The notes beneath the pieces are model-generated. The model made no database searches. It saw only the letters and a program-made list of their open reading frames with translations, and was not told the DNA's origin. This document shows, one piece after another, positions 46,273-56,999 of a stretch of 64,000 bases of DNA. Location of the stretch: the NCBI RefSeq assembly GCF_006442545.2, contig NZ_CP083952.1, positions 6,301,501-6,365,500 on the forward strand, given 5' to 3'. The position numbers were made by a program, and so were the translations under genes. The stretch comes from Mesorhizobium sp. B2-1-8 (GTDB taxonomy: Bacteria; Pseudomonadota; Alphaproteobacteria; Rhizobiales; Rhizobiaceae). Positions within the stretch are counted from its first letter, which is position 1; every line of letters begins with the position of its first letter.

Positions 46273-49206
46273 ATGATGATGCAAGGACCGCCGCGCGGCG
46301 CCAATTCAGCCCCCTCGCAACGCCAGCTTGCCGACACACGCGCGCCCGATGAAGGCGATGGTGTCGACACCTCGCCTGACGTTTCCGACAGCATCGCCAA
46401 GACCACCTGCTACATGTGCGCCTGTCGCTGCGGCATCGACGTGCATATCAAGGACGGCAAGATCCGCTACATCAACGGCAACAAGGATCATCCGGTCAAT
46501 CGCGGCGTGATCTGCGGCAAGGGCAGTTCCGGTATCATGCAGCACTACAGCCCGGCCAGGCTGAAGAAACCATTGCTACGCACCGGCCCGCGCGGCTCGG
46601 GCGATTTCCGCGAGATCGAGTGGGAGGAAGCCTTCTCGATCGCCACCGAGCGGCTGTCGAAGATCCGCCGGACCGATCCTAAAAAACTTGCCTTCTTCAC
46701 CGGTCGTGACCAGTCGCAATCCTTGACGGGCTGGTGGGCGAGCCAGTTCGGCACGTCGAACTTTGCCGCCCATGGCGGCTTTTGTTCGGTGAATATGGCG
46801 GCCGGGGGCCTTTACACGATCGGCGGCTCGTTCTGGGAGTTCGGCGAGCCCGATTGGGACAACACGAAATACTTCATGCTGTTCGGCGTCGCCGAGGACC
46901 ATGATTCCAATCCGATCAAGATCGGGCTGGGCAAGCTCAAGGCACGCGGCGCCAAGGTGGTGTCGATCAATCCGTGCCGGACGGGCTACAATGCGATCGC
47001 TGACGACTGGATCGGCATCCGGCCCGGCACGGACGGCCTGTTCGTGTTCGCGCTTATCCACGAACTCTTGAAGGCGGGTCGCGTCGACCTCGATTATCTG
47101 CTCCGCTACACCAACGCGCATGTCCTGGTCATTCAGGAACCGGGCGCGGCCGATGACGGGCTGTTCGCGCGCGACAGCGACGGCAATCCGCTGGCATGGG
47201 ACAGAGTGGCGAAGCGTCCGGTGAGCGCCGCCGATGCCGACGCCAAACCGGCACTGACCGGCAGCTACGATGTCGATGGCCGCCGCTGCGTGCCGGTGTT
47301 CCAGCTCATTGCGGACCGCTATCTCGAGGAGAGGTACGCACCAGATGCGGTCGCGGAGCGTTGCGGCATCTCCGCCGGAACGATCCGCCGGATCGCCGCC
47401 GAACTTGCCCATGTCGCCCTCGAACAGGCGATCGAACTGCCGATCGCGTGGACCGACTGGGCCGGGCGCCGGCATGAGACGATCAAGGGACGGCCCGTTT
47501 CGATGCACGCGATGCGCGGCATCTCGGCCCATTCCAACGGCTTTCACACCTGCCGTGCCATCCATCTGCTGCAGGTTCTTCTGGGCACGGTGGATGTTCC
47601 CGGCGGCTTCCGCTTCAAGCCGCCGTACCCCAGGTCGGCGCCGCCGGGCCCGAAGCCCTGCGGCAAGGACGTAAGGCCGATGACGCCGCTCGACGGCATG
47701 CCGCTCGGTTTCGTTTGTGGACCCGACGATCTGCTGGTCGACGAAGCCGGCACGCCGCTGCGCATCGACAAGGCCTATTCCTGGGATTCGCCGCTTGCGG
47801 CGCACGGTTTGATGCACACGGTCATCCGCAATGCCTGGGCCGGCGACCCATACCCAATCGACACGCTGATGATGTACATGTCGAACATGGCCTGGAATTC
47901 CTCGATGAACACCGTCGAGACCATGGCCATGCTCACGGACCATGACGAAGCGGGCAACTACAGGATCCCCTTCATCATCTATTCCGACGCCTATTATTCC
48001 GAGACCGTGCCGTTCGCGGACCTCGTCCTGCCCGACACCACGTATCTCGAGCGTCACGACTGCATCAGCCTGCTCGACCGGCCGATCAGCCATGCCGACG
48101 GGCCGGGCGACGCCATTCGCCATCCTGTCGTCGAGCCCGACCGCGACGTGAGGCCGTTCCAGTCGGTGCTGATCGAACTCGGCGCGCGGCTCGCCTTGCC
48201 CGGCTTCGTCGATGACGACGGCTCGGCGAAGTACCGCGACTATGCCGACTACATCGTCAATCATGAACGCACGCCCGGCATCGGCCCGCTCGCCGGCTGG
48301 CGCGGCAAGGACGAAACCTCGATCGGCAAGGGCGACGTCAACCCCAACCAGTTGCAACGCTACATCGACAATGGCGGTTTCTGGCACCACGACTTCGCCG
48401 ACGACCAGCGCTACTACAAGATGGCCAACCGCTCCTATCTCGATTTCGCGGTGCAACTGGGCTTCATCCCCCAGGCCGAGCCGATCGTCTTCCAGCTCTA
48501 TTGCGAACCATTGCAACGCTTCCGCCTCGCCGCGCGCGGCCATGGTCCGGTGCAACCACCCGAGACAGAGCGCAACCGCATCGAGACCTACATGGACCCG
48601 CTGCCGTTCTGGTACGTGCCCTTCGAGGAAGCGGCCGTCGATCTGCAGAAATATCCGCTGCATGCGCTGACGCAGCGGCCGATGCACATGTACCATGCCT
48701 GGGGTTCGCAGAACGCGTGGTTGCGGCAGATCACCAGCCAGAACCGCCTGTTCGTACATCACCGGACGGCGGCCGGCCTCGGCCTAGCCGACGACGACTG
48801 GGTGTGGATCGAGAGCGTCAACGGCAAGGTGAAGGGGCAGATCAAGCTGGTCGACGGGGTGAACGAGAGCACGGTCTGGACCTGGAACGCGATCGGCAAA
48901 AGGCGCGGCAGCTGGGGGCTGAAGGACGATGCCGCCGAGAGCAATCGCGGCTTCCTGCTCAACCACATCATCGGTGACCAGACTTCTGCTGACGCCAGCG
49001 GCAAACGCTATTCGAATTCCGATCCGGTCACGGGACAAGCCGCGTGGTTCGATCTGCGCGTCCGCATCGTCAAATGCGCGGCTGAAGAGGCCGGCTTCAC
49101 CGAACCGCAATTCGAGCGTTTTCACCAGCCGCCGCATTTCGAACCCTCGCCCGACAAGCTCACTTTCGGCGCCGGGTTCCGGCAGGCAAGAGAGGCGGCC
49201 GAATGA
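46273..49206 (+). CDS. soeA: Sulfite dehydrogenase (quinone) molybdopterin subunit SoeA
   Basis: A 977-residue DMSO-reductase-family molybdoprotein. An N-terminal [4Fe-4S] cluster is bound by C46, C49, C53 and C81 ('CYMCACRCG'...'GVICGKG'). C171 in 'HGGFCSVN' is the likely molybdenum ligand, as in PsrA/PhsA-type enzymes. There is no twin-arginine signal, so it should face the cytoplasm, as SoeA does. With an FeS subunit and a DmsC-type anchor next to it, the length and order match SoeABC, which oxidises sulfite to sulfate and passes electrons to quinone. Polysulfide or thiosulfate reductase relatives are the main alternative. Confidence 0.83.
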   Translation: MMMQGPPRGANSAPSQRQLADTRAPDEGDGVDTSPDVSDSIAKTTCYMCACRCGIDVHIKDGKIRYINGNKDHPVNRGVICGKGSSGIMQHYSPARLKKPLLRTGPRGSGDFREIEWEEAFSIATERLSKIRRTDPKKLAFFTGRDQSQSLTGWWASQFGTSNFAAHGGFCSVNMAAGGLYTIGGSFWEFGEPDWDNTKYFMLFGVAEDHDSNPIKIGLGKLKARGAKVVSINPCRTGYNAIADDWIGIRPGTDGLFVFALIHELLKAGRVDLDYLLRYTNAHVLVIQEPGAADDGLFARDSDGNPLAWDRVAKRPVSAADADAKPALTGSYDVDGRRCVPVFQLIADRYLEERYAPDAVAERCGISAGTIRRIAAELAHVALEQAIELPIAWTDWAGRRHETIKGRPVSMHAMRGISAHSNGFHTCRAIHLLQVLLGTVDVPGGFRFKPPYPRSAPPGPKPCGKDVRPMTPLDGMPLGFVCGPDDLLVDEAGTPLRIDKAYSWDSPLAAHGLMHTVIRNAWAGDPYPIDTLMMYMSNMAWNSSMNTVETMAMLTDHDEAGNYRIPFIIYSDAYYSETVPFADLVLPDTTYLERHDCISLLDRPISHADGPGDAIRHPVVEPDRDVRPFQSVLIELGARLALPGFVDDDGSAKYRDYADYIVNHERTPGIGPLAGWRGKDETSIGKGDVNPNQLQRYIDNGGFWHHDFADDQRYYKMANRSYLDFAVQLGFIPQAEPIVFQLYCEPLQRFRLAARGHGPVQPPETERNRIETYMDPLPFWYVPFEEAAVDLQKYPLHALTQRPMHMYHAWGSQNAWLRQITSQNRLFVHHRTAAGLGLADDDWVWIESVNGKVKGQIKLVDGVNESTVWTWNAIGKRRGSWGLKDDAAESNRGFLLNHIIGDQTSADASGKRYSNSDPVTGQAAWFDLRVRIVKCAAEEAGFTEPQFERFHQPPHFEPSPDKLTFGAGFRQAREAAE

Positions 49207-49937
49207 CCTGTCTTCCCAGTCCAGGCGGCAAGAAGCTTGGCCTCGTCATCGACCTCGACACCTGTGTCGGCTGCCAGGCCTGCGTCACCGCCTGCAAGGA
49301 GTGGAACACCGGCGGCCACATGGCGCCGCTGACCGACATCCACCCTTATGGCAGCCATGTCGACGGGGTCTGGTTCAACCGCGTGCACAGCTACGAGCAC
49401 ATCACCGAGATGGGAGGGCGCACGGTGAACTTCCCGCGCTCCTGCCTGCATTGCGAGACGCCGGCCTGCGTCACCGTCTGCCCGACGGGCGCCTCCTACA
49501 AACGCGCCTCCGACGGCATCGTGCTGATCGACGAGGACAAGTGCATCGGTTGCAAACTGTGCAGCTGGGCCTGCCCTTACGGCGCGCGCGAGTTCGATAC
49601 GGATGTCGGCGTGATGAAGAAATGCACGCTCTGCGTCGACCGCATCTACAACGACAATCTGGCCGAAGAGGACCGCGTGCCGGCCTGCGTCGCCGCCTGC
49701 CCGACCAGCGCCCGGCATTTCGGCGACCTCGGCGATCCCCAATCCCCCGTTTCGCAACTGGTGGCGGAGCGGGGCGGTGTCGACCTGATGCCCGAACTCG
49801 GCTATCACCCGACCAACAAATACCTGCCACCGCGCGCTCACACGCAACGCGCCGCATCGGTGCCCGCGAAGGCATTGGAGCCGGTGCGGGCCGAAGGCGG
49901 TCTCCTGGGCTGGGTCGACCGCATGCTTTCGAGCTGA
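49203..49937 (+). CDS. soeB: Sulfite dehydrogenase iron-sulfur subunit SoeB
   Basis: A 244-residue ferredoxin-like electron-transfer subunit with four [4Fe-4S] motifs: 'CVGCQACVTAC', 'CLHCETPACVTVCP', 'CIGCKLCSWACPYG', and 'CTLCVDR...CVAACP'. It overlaps soeA by four bases (ATGA) and precedes soeC by six. It carries electrons from the molybdenum subunit to the membrane anchor. It has no signal peptide, consistent with a cytoplasmic location. Confidence 0.88.
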   Translation: MTCLPSPGGKKLGLVIDLDTCVGCQACVTACKEWNTGGHMAPLTDIHPYGSHVDGVWFNRVHSYEHITEMGGRTVNFPRSCLHCETPACVTVCPTGASYKRASDGIVLIDEDKCIGCKLCSWACPYGAREFDTDVGVMKKCTLCVDRIYNDNLAEEDRVPACVAACPTSARHFGDLGDPQSPVSQLVAERGGVDLMPELGYHPTNKYLPPRAHTQRAASVPAKALEPVRAEGGLLGWVDRMLSS

Positions 49938-49943
49938 CCATCC

Positions 49944-50879
49944 ATGCATCCAGCTTTTTCGGTCGTCTTCTTCACCACCGCCACGGGTGCCGGCTATGGG
50001 CTGCTCGCACTGCTCGGCGTGCTCGGCCCGCTCGGCTTCATCGCCCCTGATTTCTGGTTGGGCTTCGTCGGAATGGGACTGGCGCTCGGCATGATCGCGG
50101 CCGGCCTGTTGTCGTCGACCGGCCATCTCGGCCGACCCGAACGTGCCTGGCGGGCGTTCTCGCAATGGCGCAGTTCGTGGCTGGCGCGCGAAGGTATCGC
50201 CTCGGTCGCTACCTTCATTCCCGCAGGCCTTTTCGGTGTGGGCTGGATCTTCCTTGGCCGGCTCGACGGCTGGGTGGCGGCCGCGGGGCTTCTGTCCACC
50301 TTCGGCGCCATCGCTACGGTCTGCATGACCGGCATGATCTATGCCTCGCTGAAGCCGATTGCGCAGTGGCACAGTCCCTATACCTTGCCCGGCTATCTTA
50401 TCTTCTCGGCGATGAGCGGCTGCGTGCTAGTGAATGCCCTGCTGCAAGGCTTTGCGCTCGGCTCGACTATTCTCCTCGCCGCTTCCGTACTGCTCACCTT
50501 GCTTGGCTTGGGCTGGAAGCTGGCGACCTGGCGCCACAATGACCTGCTTGAAATCCAAACCAACGCCAACACCGCGACCGGGCTCGCCGGCGGGATGGTG
50601 CAATCCCTGGAATGGCCGCATACCGAGGAGAACTACCTGCTCAAGGAAATGGGCTTCCGCATCGCGCGCAAGCATAGCGCGAAGCTGCGCCGGATCGCGC
50701 AGGCACTGGCCTTCGGTTTGCCGATCCTGTTGCTGATCGCCGCCTTCGCCTTGCCGTGGCCGTTTGCGGCGTTGTTGTCGGCGCTCGCCGCGATCGTCCA
50801 GTTCGCCGGCATGCTGGTCGAGCGCTGGCTGTTCTTCGCCGAAGCGAAGCACACGGTCATGCTCTATTATGGACGATAG
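49944..50879 (+). CDS. soeC: Sulfite dehydrogenase membrane anchor SoeC (DmsC-like)
   Basis: A 311-residue integral membrane protein with about eight hydrophobic segments, starting 'MHPAFSVVFFTTATGAGYGL'. The motif 'LLSSTGHLGRPERAWRAFSQWRSSWLAREGI' is typical of DmsC-type quinone-interacting anchors (shown here in pieces of the first two helices). It anchors SoeAB to the inner membrane and links to the quinone pool. It converges on pdeM, with only three bases between the stops. Confidence 0.86.
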   Translation: MHPAFSVVFFTTATGAGYGLLALLGVLGPLGFIAPDFWLGFVGMGLALGMIAAGLLSSTGHLGRPERAWRAFSQWRSSWLAREGIASVATFIPAGLFGVGWIFLGRLDGWVAAAGLLSTFGAIATVCMTGMIYASLKPIAQWHSPYTLPGYLIFSAMSGCVLVNALLQGFALGSTILLAASVLLTLLGLGWKLATWRHNDLLEIQTNANTATGLAGGMVQSLEWPHTEENYLLKEMGFRIARKHSAKLRRIAQALAFGLPILLLIAAFALPWPFAALLSALAAIVQFAGMLVERWLFFAEAKHTVMLYYGR

Positions 50880-50882
50880 ATC

Positions 50883-51599
50883 TCAGCCTGGCCGCAGCAT
50901 CGAGCGGGAGATGGCGAAGATGCGGTCGGTGCCCAGCATGTAGGCCATCAACGATTCCAGCCGGAACAGGCCGGCATAGGCTTGGTCGAGGACGTTGAGC
51001 GAACCGGTATAGGCGCCGAAGGCCGGCATGATCATGCGGCCGCCGTCGCTGGCAAAGCAGCGCCGCCGCACCGAACGGCCTTGCTGCACGATGCGGGCGC
51101 AGGGATGCAGATGGCCCGATATTTCGCCTTCTACCCGCACCTTCGATGGCTCGTGCCGGAACAGCAGCGAACCTATGGCCAGTTCCCGCACGGTGTCGCC
51201 GGGCAGGTCCGCGGGCGCTTCGGGGTCATGATTGCCGGCGACCCAGAACCAGTCACGGCCTGCCATCAGCGCTTCCAGCCGTTCGCGAAAACTTTGATGC
51301 ATGCGTTTGGCGCCGCCGCCGTCGTGAAAGGAGTCGCCCAGGCTGATGACGATCGAGGGCTGGTAGTCTGATATCACCGCCTGCAGCCGCAGCAGGGTCG
51401 TGCCGGTATCGTAGGGCGGGATCAGCGTGCCGCGCCTTGCCAGCGACGACCCCTTCTCCAGATGCAGGTCCGATACCGTCAGCAGCCTGAGACCGGGAAA
51501 ATAGAGCACGCCGCGCGGATCGCAGACTGCGCGCTCGCCCGCGATGCCGACAAGGTCGGCCTCGCCGATCAGCGATGCGCGCGCCAGCGAAAAGTTCAT
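50883..51599 (-). CDS. pdeM: Ligase-associated DNA damage response endonuclease PdeM
   Basis: A 238-residue calcineurin-like metallophosphoesterase with all metal-binding motifs: 'SDLHLEKG', 'SLGDSFHDGGG', 'AGNHDPEA' and 'GHLHPCARI'. Its start overlaps the helicase stop by four bases, an arrangement kept in many bacteria where PdeM, the DEXH helicase, an exonuclease and an ATP-dependent DNA ligase form a set. The ligase and exonuclease are not in this window. The role in DNA repair is known only for the family. Confidence 0.9.
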   Translation of the reverse strand: MNFSLARASLIGEADLVGIAGERAVCDPRGVLYFPGLRLLTVSDLHLEKGSSLARRGTLIPPYDTGTTLLRLQAVISDYQPSIVISLGDSFHDGGGAKRMHQSFRERLEALMAGRDWFWVAGNHDPEAPADLPGDTVRELAIGSLLFRHEPSKVRVEGEISGHLHPCARIVQQGRSVRRRCFASDGGRMIMPAFGAYTGSLNVLDQAYAGLFRLESLMAYMLGTDRIFAISRSMLRPG

Positions 51600-54130
51600 T
51601 CGTCAACCATCCCCGGGCCCATGGCCTCTTCGACCAGCGTCGCCGCGTCCATCAGCAGCGTTTCATCGGCCTCGCCATTGACCGGCATCTTGCCGATCTC
51701 GAGCATGATCGGCACGGCAAGCGGCGAAATCTGTTCGAGCGCCTTATGCATGATTCGACCCTGGATGCGCGAGAGCATGTCGGCAAGTCTGCTGACATCG
51801 AGCAGGCCGGTCGCCGCGTCGGCACGCGTCGCCTGAAGCAGGATGTGGTCCGGCTCATGGCTGCGCAGCACATCGTAGATCAGGTCGGTCGACACAGTGA
51901 CCTGCCGGCCGCTCTTCTCCTGGCCGGGGTGGCGTTTTTCGATCAGGCCGGAGATCAGCGCGCAATTGCGGAAAGTGCGCTTGAGAAGCCAGCTGTCGGC
52001 CAGCCAGGCTTCGAGATCGTCGCCCAGCATATCCTGGTCGAACAGCGCGCCGAGCGACGGTTTCCTCGCTTTGAACATCGCGCCCATGTCGCCCAGTGAC
52101 CATATGGCGAGCGCATAGTCGGTGGCGACGAAGCCGAGCGGCCTGGCGCCGGCCCTGTCGAGGCGACGGGTGAGCAGCATGCCAAGCGTCTGGTGCGCGA
52201 GCCTGCCCTCGAAGGGATAGGCGACCAGATAGTGGCGGTTGCCCCGCGGAAAGGTCTCGATCAGCAAATCGTCGCGCTTGGGCAGCATCGATTTGTCCGA
52301 CTGGAACCGCAGCCAGTCGGCCACCTGCTCCGGCAGCTTCTTCCAGCGCTGCGGATCGTCCAGCATGATGCGGACCTGCTCGGCCAGGTAGGTCGAGAGC
52401 GGAAACTTGCCGCCGCCATAATAGGGCACCTTGGCGTCACTGCCCGGCGCGTTCGAGACGAAGCATTCATTTTCGCGGATGCCTTCGAAGCGCAGCACCT
52501 TGCCGGCGAACATGAAGGTATCGCCATGTGTCAAGGTTTCGAGGAACGCCTCCTCGATCTTGCCGAGCACGCGGCCGCCGTGCGACGCCGAGCCTTTGCT
52601 GCCGGCCTTGACGTAACGGACGTTGAGCGCCGGCACCTCGATGATGGTGCCGACATTCAGCCTGTATTGCTGGGCGACACGCGGATTGGATACGCGCCAC
52701 AGTCCATCCTTGTTCAGGCGGATGCGTGCATAGCGCTCGTAATTCTTCAGCGCGTAACCGCCGGTGGCGACGAAATCGACCACGCGGTCGAATGTCGGAC
52801 GATCGAGGCCGGCATAGGGTGCCGCCGTTCGCACCTCTTCATACAGGCCATCGGCGCGGAATGGCGCCCCGCAGGCACAACCCAGGACATGCTGGGCCAG
52901 CACGTCGAGCCCGCCATCGACCAGCGGCGGCGTATCCTGCGCGCCGAGATAATTGGCGTCGAGCGCGGCCCGGCATTCCAGCACCTCGAAACGGTTGGCG
53001 GGGATCAGGATCGCCTTCGACGGCTCATCCATGCGGTGGTTGGCACGGCCGATGCGCTGCGCCAGCCGGCTGGCGCCCTTCGGCGCACCGACATGCACGA
53101 CCAGATCGACATCGCCCCAGTCGATGCCGAGATCGAGCGTCGAGGTGGCGACGATGGCGCGCAGCGCGTTCTCGCCCATCGCCTTCTCGACGCGCCGGCG
53201 CTGGGCGACATCGAGCGAGCCGTGATGCAGGGCGATCGGCAAGGTGTCCTCGTTGACCCGCCACAACTCCTGGAACAGCAGCTCCGCCTGGCTGCGTGTG
53301 TTGACGAACAGCAAGGTCGTCTTGTGGCGCTTGATCTCGCGGTAGATTTCCGGCGTGGCGTAGCGCGCCGAGTGCCCCGCCCAAGGTACCCGCTCCTCGG
53401 AATCGAGGATCGAGATTTCGGGCTTCGCGCCGCCCGTCACAATGATCAATTCCGCCATGCCACCCGGCGGGTTCTGGCTGACCAGCCAGCGCCGCAATTC
53501 GTCCGGCTCGGCCACAGTCGCCGACAGCCCGATCGTCTGAAGGCCAGGGACAAAGCTGCGCAGTCGCGCCAGCCCAAGCGCCAGCAGATGGCCGCGCTTC
53601 GATGTCACCAGCGAATGCAATTCGTCGAGCACGACATAGCGCAGATCCTCGAAGAAGCGTCTGGCATCGCCTGCCGCGATCAGCAGCGCCAGTTGCTCGG
53701 GCGTGGTGAGCAGGATATCGGGCGGCGCAAGTTTCTGGCGCTGGCGCTTGTGGGCGGGGGTGTCGCCGGTGCGTGTTTCGATGGACACGGGCAGGCCGAT
53801 CTCCTCGACTGGCTTGCCGAGATTGCGCTCGATGTCGACGGCCAGTGCCTTCAACGGCGAAATGTACAGCGTGTGGATGCCGCGCCGCGCCTGGCCTGGT
53901 TTTCGCCTTGGCCTGACGGCCAGTTCGGTCAGCGACGGCAGGAAGCCGGCCAGCGTCTTGCCGGCGCCGGTCGGCGCGATCAACAGCACCGATTGCCCGG
54001 CTTGGGCCTTCGCCAGGAGTTCGATCTGATGGGCGCGCGGCGACCAGCCTTTCTCGCCGAACCATTTTACGAATGGCTCGGGCAGGACGACGGCGGCATT
54101 CTGGTCGGCGAGGCGAGGCAGCTCGGTCAC
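51596..54130 (-). CDS. Ligase-associated DEXH-box DNA helicase (Lhr-like)
   Basis: An 844-residue superfamily 2 helicase. Walker A 'APTGAGKTL' is at residues 52-60, motif II DELH at 169-172, motif III-like 'GLSATVAEPDEL', then the second RecA domain with 'RAIVATSTLDLGIDWGDVDLVVHVGAP' and 'RLAQRIGRANHR' (shown in two parts). A C-terminal winged-helix/Lhr region follows. It belongs to the ligase-associated group and is cotranscribed with pdeM; likely role is 3'-5' DNA unwinding in repair. Confidence 0.92.
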   Translation of the reverse strand: MTELPRLADQNAAVVLPEPFVKWFGEKGWSPRAHQIELLAKAQAGQSVLLIAPTGAGKTLAGFLPSLTELAVRPRRKPGQARRGIHTLYISPLKALAVDIERNLGKPVEEIGLPVSIETRTGDTPAHKRQRQKLAPPDILLTTPEQLALLIAAGDARRFFEDLRYVVLDELHSLVTSKRGHLLALGLARLRSFVPGLQTIGLSATVAEPDELRRWLVSQNPPGGMAELIIVTGGAKPEISILDSEERVPWAGHSARYATPEIYREIKRHKTTLLFVNTRSQAELLFQELWRVNEDTLPIALHHGSLDVAQRRRVEKAMGENALRAIVATSTLDLGIDWGDVDLVVHVGAPKGASRLAQRIGRANHRMDEPSKAILIPANRFEVLECRAALDANYLGAQDTPPLVDGGLDVLAQHVLGCACGAPFRADGLYEEVRTAAPYAGLDRPTFDRVVDFVATGGYALKNYERYARIRLNKDGLWRVSNPRVAQQYRLNVGTIIEVPALNVRYVKAGSKGSASHGGRVLGKIEEAFLETLTHGDTFMFAGKVLRFEGIRENECFVSNAPGSDAKVPYYGGGKFPLSTYLAEQVRIMLDDPQRWKKLPEQVADWLRFQSDKSMLPKRDDLLIETFPRGNRHYLVAYPFEGRLAHQTLGMLLTRRLDRAGARPLGFVATDYALAIWSLGDMGAMFKARKPSLGALFDQDMLGDDLEAWLADSWLLKRTFRNCALISGLIEKRHPGQEKSGRQVTVSTDLIYDVLRSHEPDHILLQATRADAATGLLDVSRLADMLSRIQGRIMHKALEQISPLAVPIMLEIGKMPVNGEADETLLMDAATLVEEAMGPGMVDE

Positions 54131-54197
54131 GCGTCAGAGGTAGCGCGGCGGCAGGCAATCGCCAAGCGGAATCGGAACAAAAGGGGACCGAAAAGCC

Positions 54198-55058
54198 TTA
54201 CGGGCGCCGGAACCCCGTCGGCGCGCCATAGAGATAGCCGATGCGGGCGATGGCTTCCTTCAGCCCTTCGCGCGACACAAGCATGGTGTGGCCGTTGGCG
54301 TGGATCATGGTTTCGGCGTCGGTCATGATGGCGACGTGACCTTTCCAGAACACCAGGTCACCGCGTCGCAGCCCCGAAAAATCAGGACCCGGCTGAAGCG
54401 GCTCGCCGATCGAAGCGGCCTGCATGTCGGTATCGCGCAACACCTCCCTGCCGGCCATGCGCATGGCCAGTTGCACCAGGCCGGAGCAATCGATGCCGAA
54501 GCCGGAAACACCGCCCCACAGATAGGGCGTGCCGAGAAACGTCTCGGCCACGGACACATAGTCGCCAGCCACTTCGCCGATCGGCCGCAGATGGCCAGCG
54601 ATCATGGCTTCACCGGAGGGCAGCAGCGCATAGTGCGTACCGCGTGTTTCGGCGGCACCCGTCACGGTTGTCGTCGATCCCATCGACAGTTGCCCGGCGA
54701 TCGGAAAGCGCAGATCCGGGCCGGGATAAAGGAACGTACGCGGCACCGAGACGATATGGGTGGGCGCACGGTCCCGCCTGCCCAGCATAACGTCGGCGAC
54801 ATAGCCGACATAGCCGTCTCGCTCGGTCTGGATCCAGGCCCAGCCTTCTCTATCCTCGAAAACCAGGACATCGTCGCCGAACAGAGCTTGCGTGTTGATG
54901 CCCGAATCCAGCGTCGGCGCCTTGCGGATATCGGCCACCGGGACCGAAATCCGCGCTGGCCGACCCGCTACGAAACGGTCGGCAACGACCTCTCCTTTCA
55001 ACCTGGCATCGGCCAGATCGGAGCGGAAGGCATGAAGGCGTGCGTCGTGGGCGGTCAA
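54198..55058 (-). CDS. C40-family NlpC/P60 peptidase with SH3 domain
   Basis: A 286-residue cell-wall hydrolase. SH3b-like regions span about 36-95 and 100-160, followed by the NlpC/P60 domain with C191 ('GIDCSGLVQ'), H241 ('KGHVAIM') and H253 ('MIHANGHT') as catalytic residues. No signal peptide is visible, as for related rhizobial proteins, so its site of action is unclear. The start is probably the TTG at 55058 with AAGG upstream. It is downstream of marR and the leucyl aminopeptidase gene on the same strand; a joint role in cleaving peptidoglycan peptides is likely. Confidence 0.85.
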   Translation of the reverse strand: MTAHDARLHAFRSDLADARLKGEVVADRFVAGRPARISVPVADIRKAPTLDSGINTQALFGDDVLVFEDREGWAWIQTERDGYVGYVADVMLGRRDRAPTHIVSVPRTFLYPGPDLRFPIAGQLSMGSTTTVTGAAETRGTHYALLPSGEAMIAGHLRPIGEVAGDYVSVAETFLGTPYLWGGVSGFGIDCSGLVQLAMRMAGREVLRDTDMQAASIGEPLQPGPDFSGLRRGDLVFWKGHVAIMTDAETMIHANGHTMLVSREGLKEAIARIGYLYGAPTGFRRP

Positions 55059-55088
55059 ATCGGCAACCTTGTTGAATGGGCACTACAG

Positions 55089-55439
55089 TCAGATCGGCAG
55101 GTCGTGGGCCTTGGCAATGATACCATCGCCGAAGCGCTCGACAAATAGCGCGCCTTCGACGGTGCGCTTGATCAGGACATTGCGCTTGTCGAGCTCGTCG
55201 CGATGGCGCGACACCAGTTTCAGCGCGCCCATCGTGTCGAGCGCGCGCGTGATGACCGGCTTGGTGACGTTGAGGCGGGCGGCAAGCCCGCGTACGGTGT
55301 GCGGCGGCGGATCGAGATAGATGGTGAACAGGATCGCCGTCTGGCGCATGGTGAGATCAGGCGCGTCCTCGCGAACCTGCGACAGCATCACCTGCTGCCA
55401 CAGTCGCAAGGCTTGGCTCGGGCGCATCGCAATCGACAT
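55089..55439 (-). CDS. MarR-family transcriptional regulator
   Basis: A 116-residue winged-helix protein: recognition region 'HTVRGLAARLNVTKPVITRALDTMGALKLVSR' and wing 'RDELDKRNVLIKRTVEG', with flanking dimerisation helices shorter than in classical MarR (about 140 residues). It lies 70 bases after the aminopeptidase gene and 30 before the peptidase gene, so it may regulate this cluster. Ligand unknown. Confidence 0.85.
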   Translation of the reverse strand: MSIAMRPSQALRLWQQVMLSQVREDAPDLTMRQTAILFTIYLDPPPHTVRGLAARLNVTKPVITRALDTMGALKLVSRHRDELDKRNVLIKRTVEGALFVERFGDGIIAKAHDLPI

Positions 55440-55509
55440 CGCGCCATGATGACGGCAAATTGTTTCGGTTCCGTTTCAGTTTCTGCAATTTGCCGGCTCT
55501 GCTTGCGCA

Positions 55510-56874
<1,365 letters not shown>

Positions 56875-56914
56875 CAGATGTTTCTCCTGCCGAGCTCGCC
56901 CGAGTCGGCGCTTC

Positions 56915-56935
56915 TTAACCCTCCGTTAGGGTTAA
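56915..56935. promoter_or_regulatory. Inverted repeat with CtrA-like half-sites between aminopeptidase and tadD
   Basis: TTAACCCT-N5-AGGGTTAA has perfect 8-bp arms. TTAA-N7-TTAG within it approaches the CtrA consensus TTAA-N7-TTAAC. A GANTC site (GAGTC, 56902-56906) lies just beside it. It is 41 bases before the aminopeptidase start and 65 before tadD. Candidate shared operator of the divergent promoters. Confidence 0.5.
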
Positions 56936-56999
56936 CAGAATATTTCTGCTGGAGGGAAGATGGCCACGCAATGGCCACACGTATGAATGGAGGCCCAGG

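Noticed and set aside
46576..48762. A 728-codon open frame antisense to soeA
   Set aside because: Shadow of the molybdoprotein gene: composition rich in His, Arg and Val with no domain.
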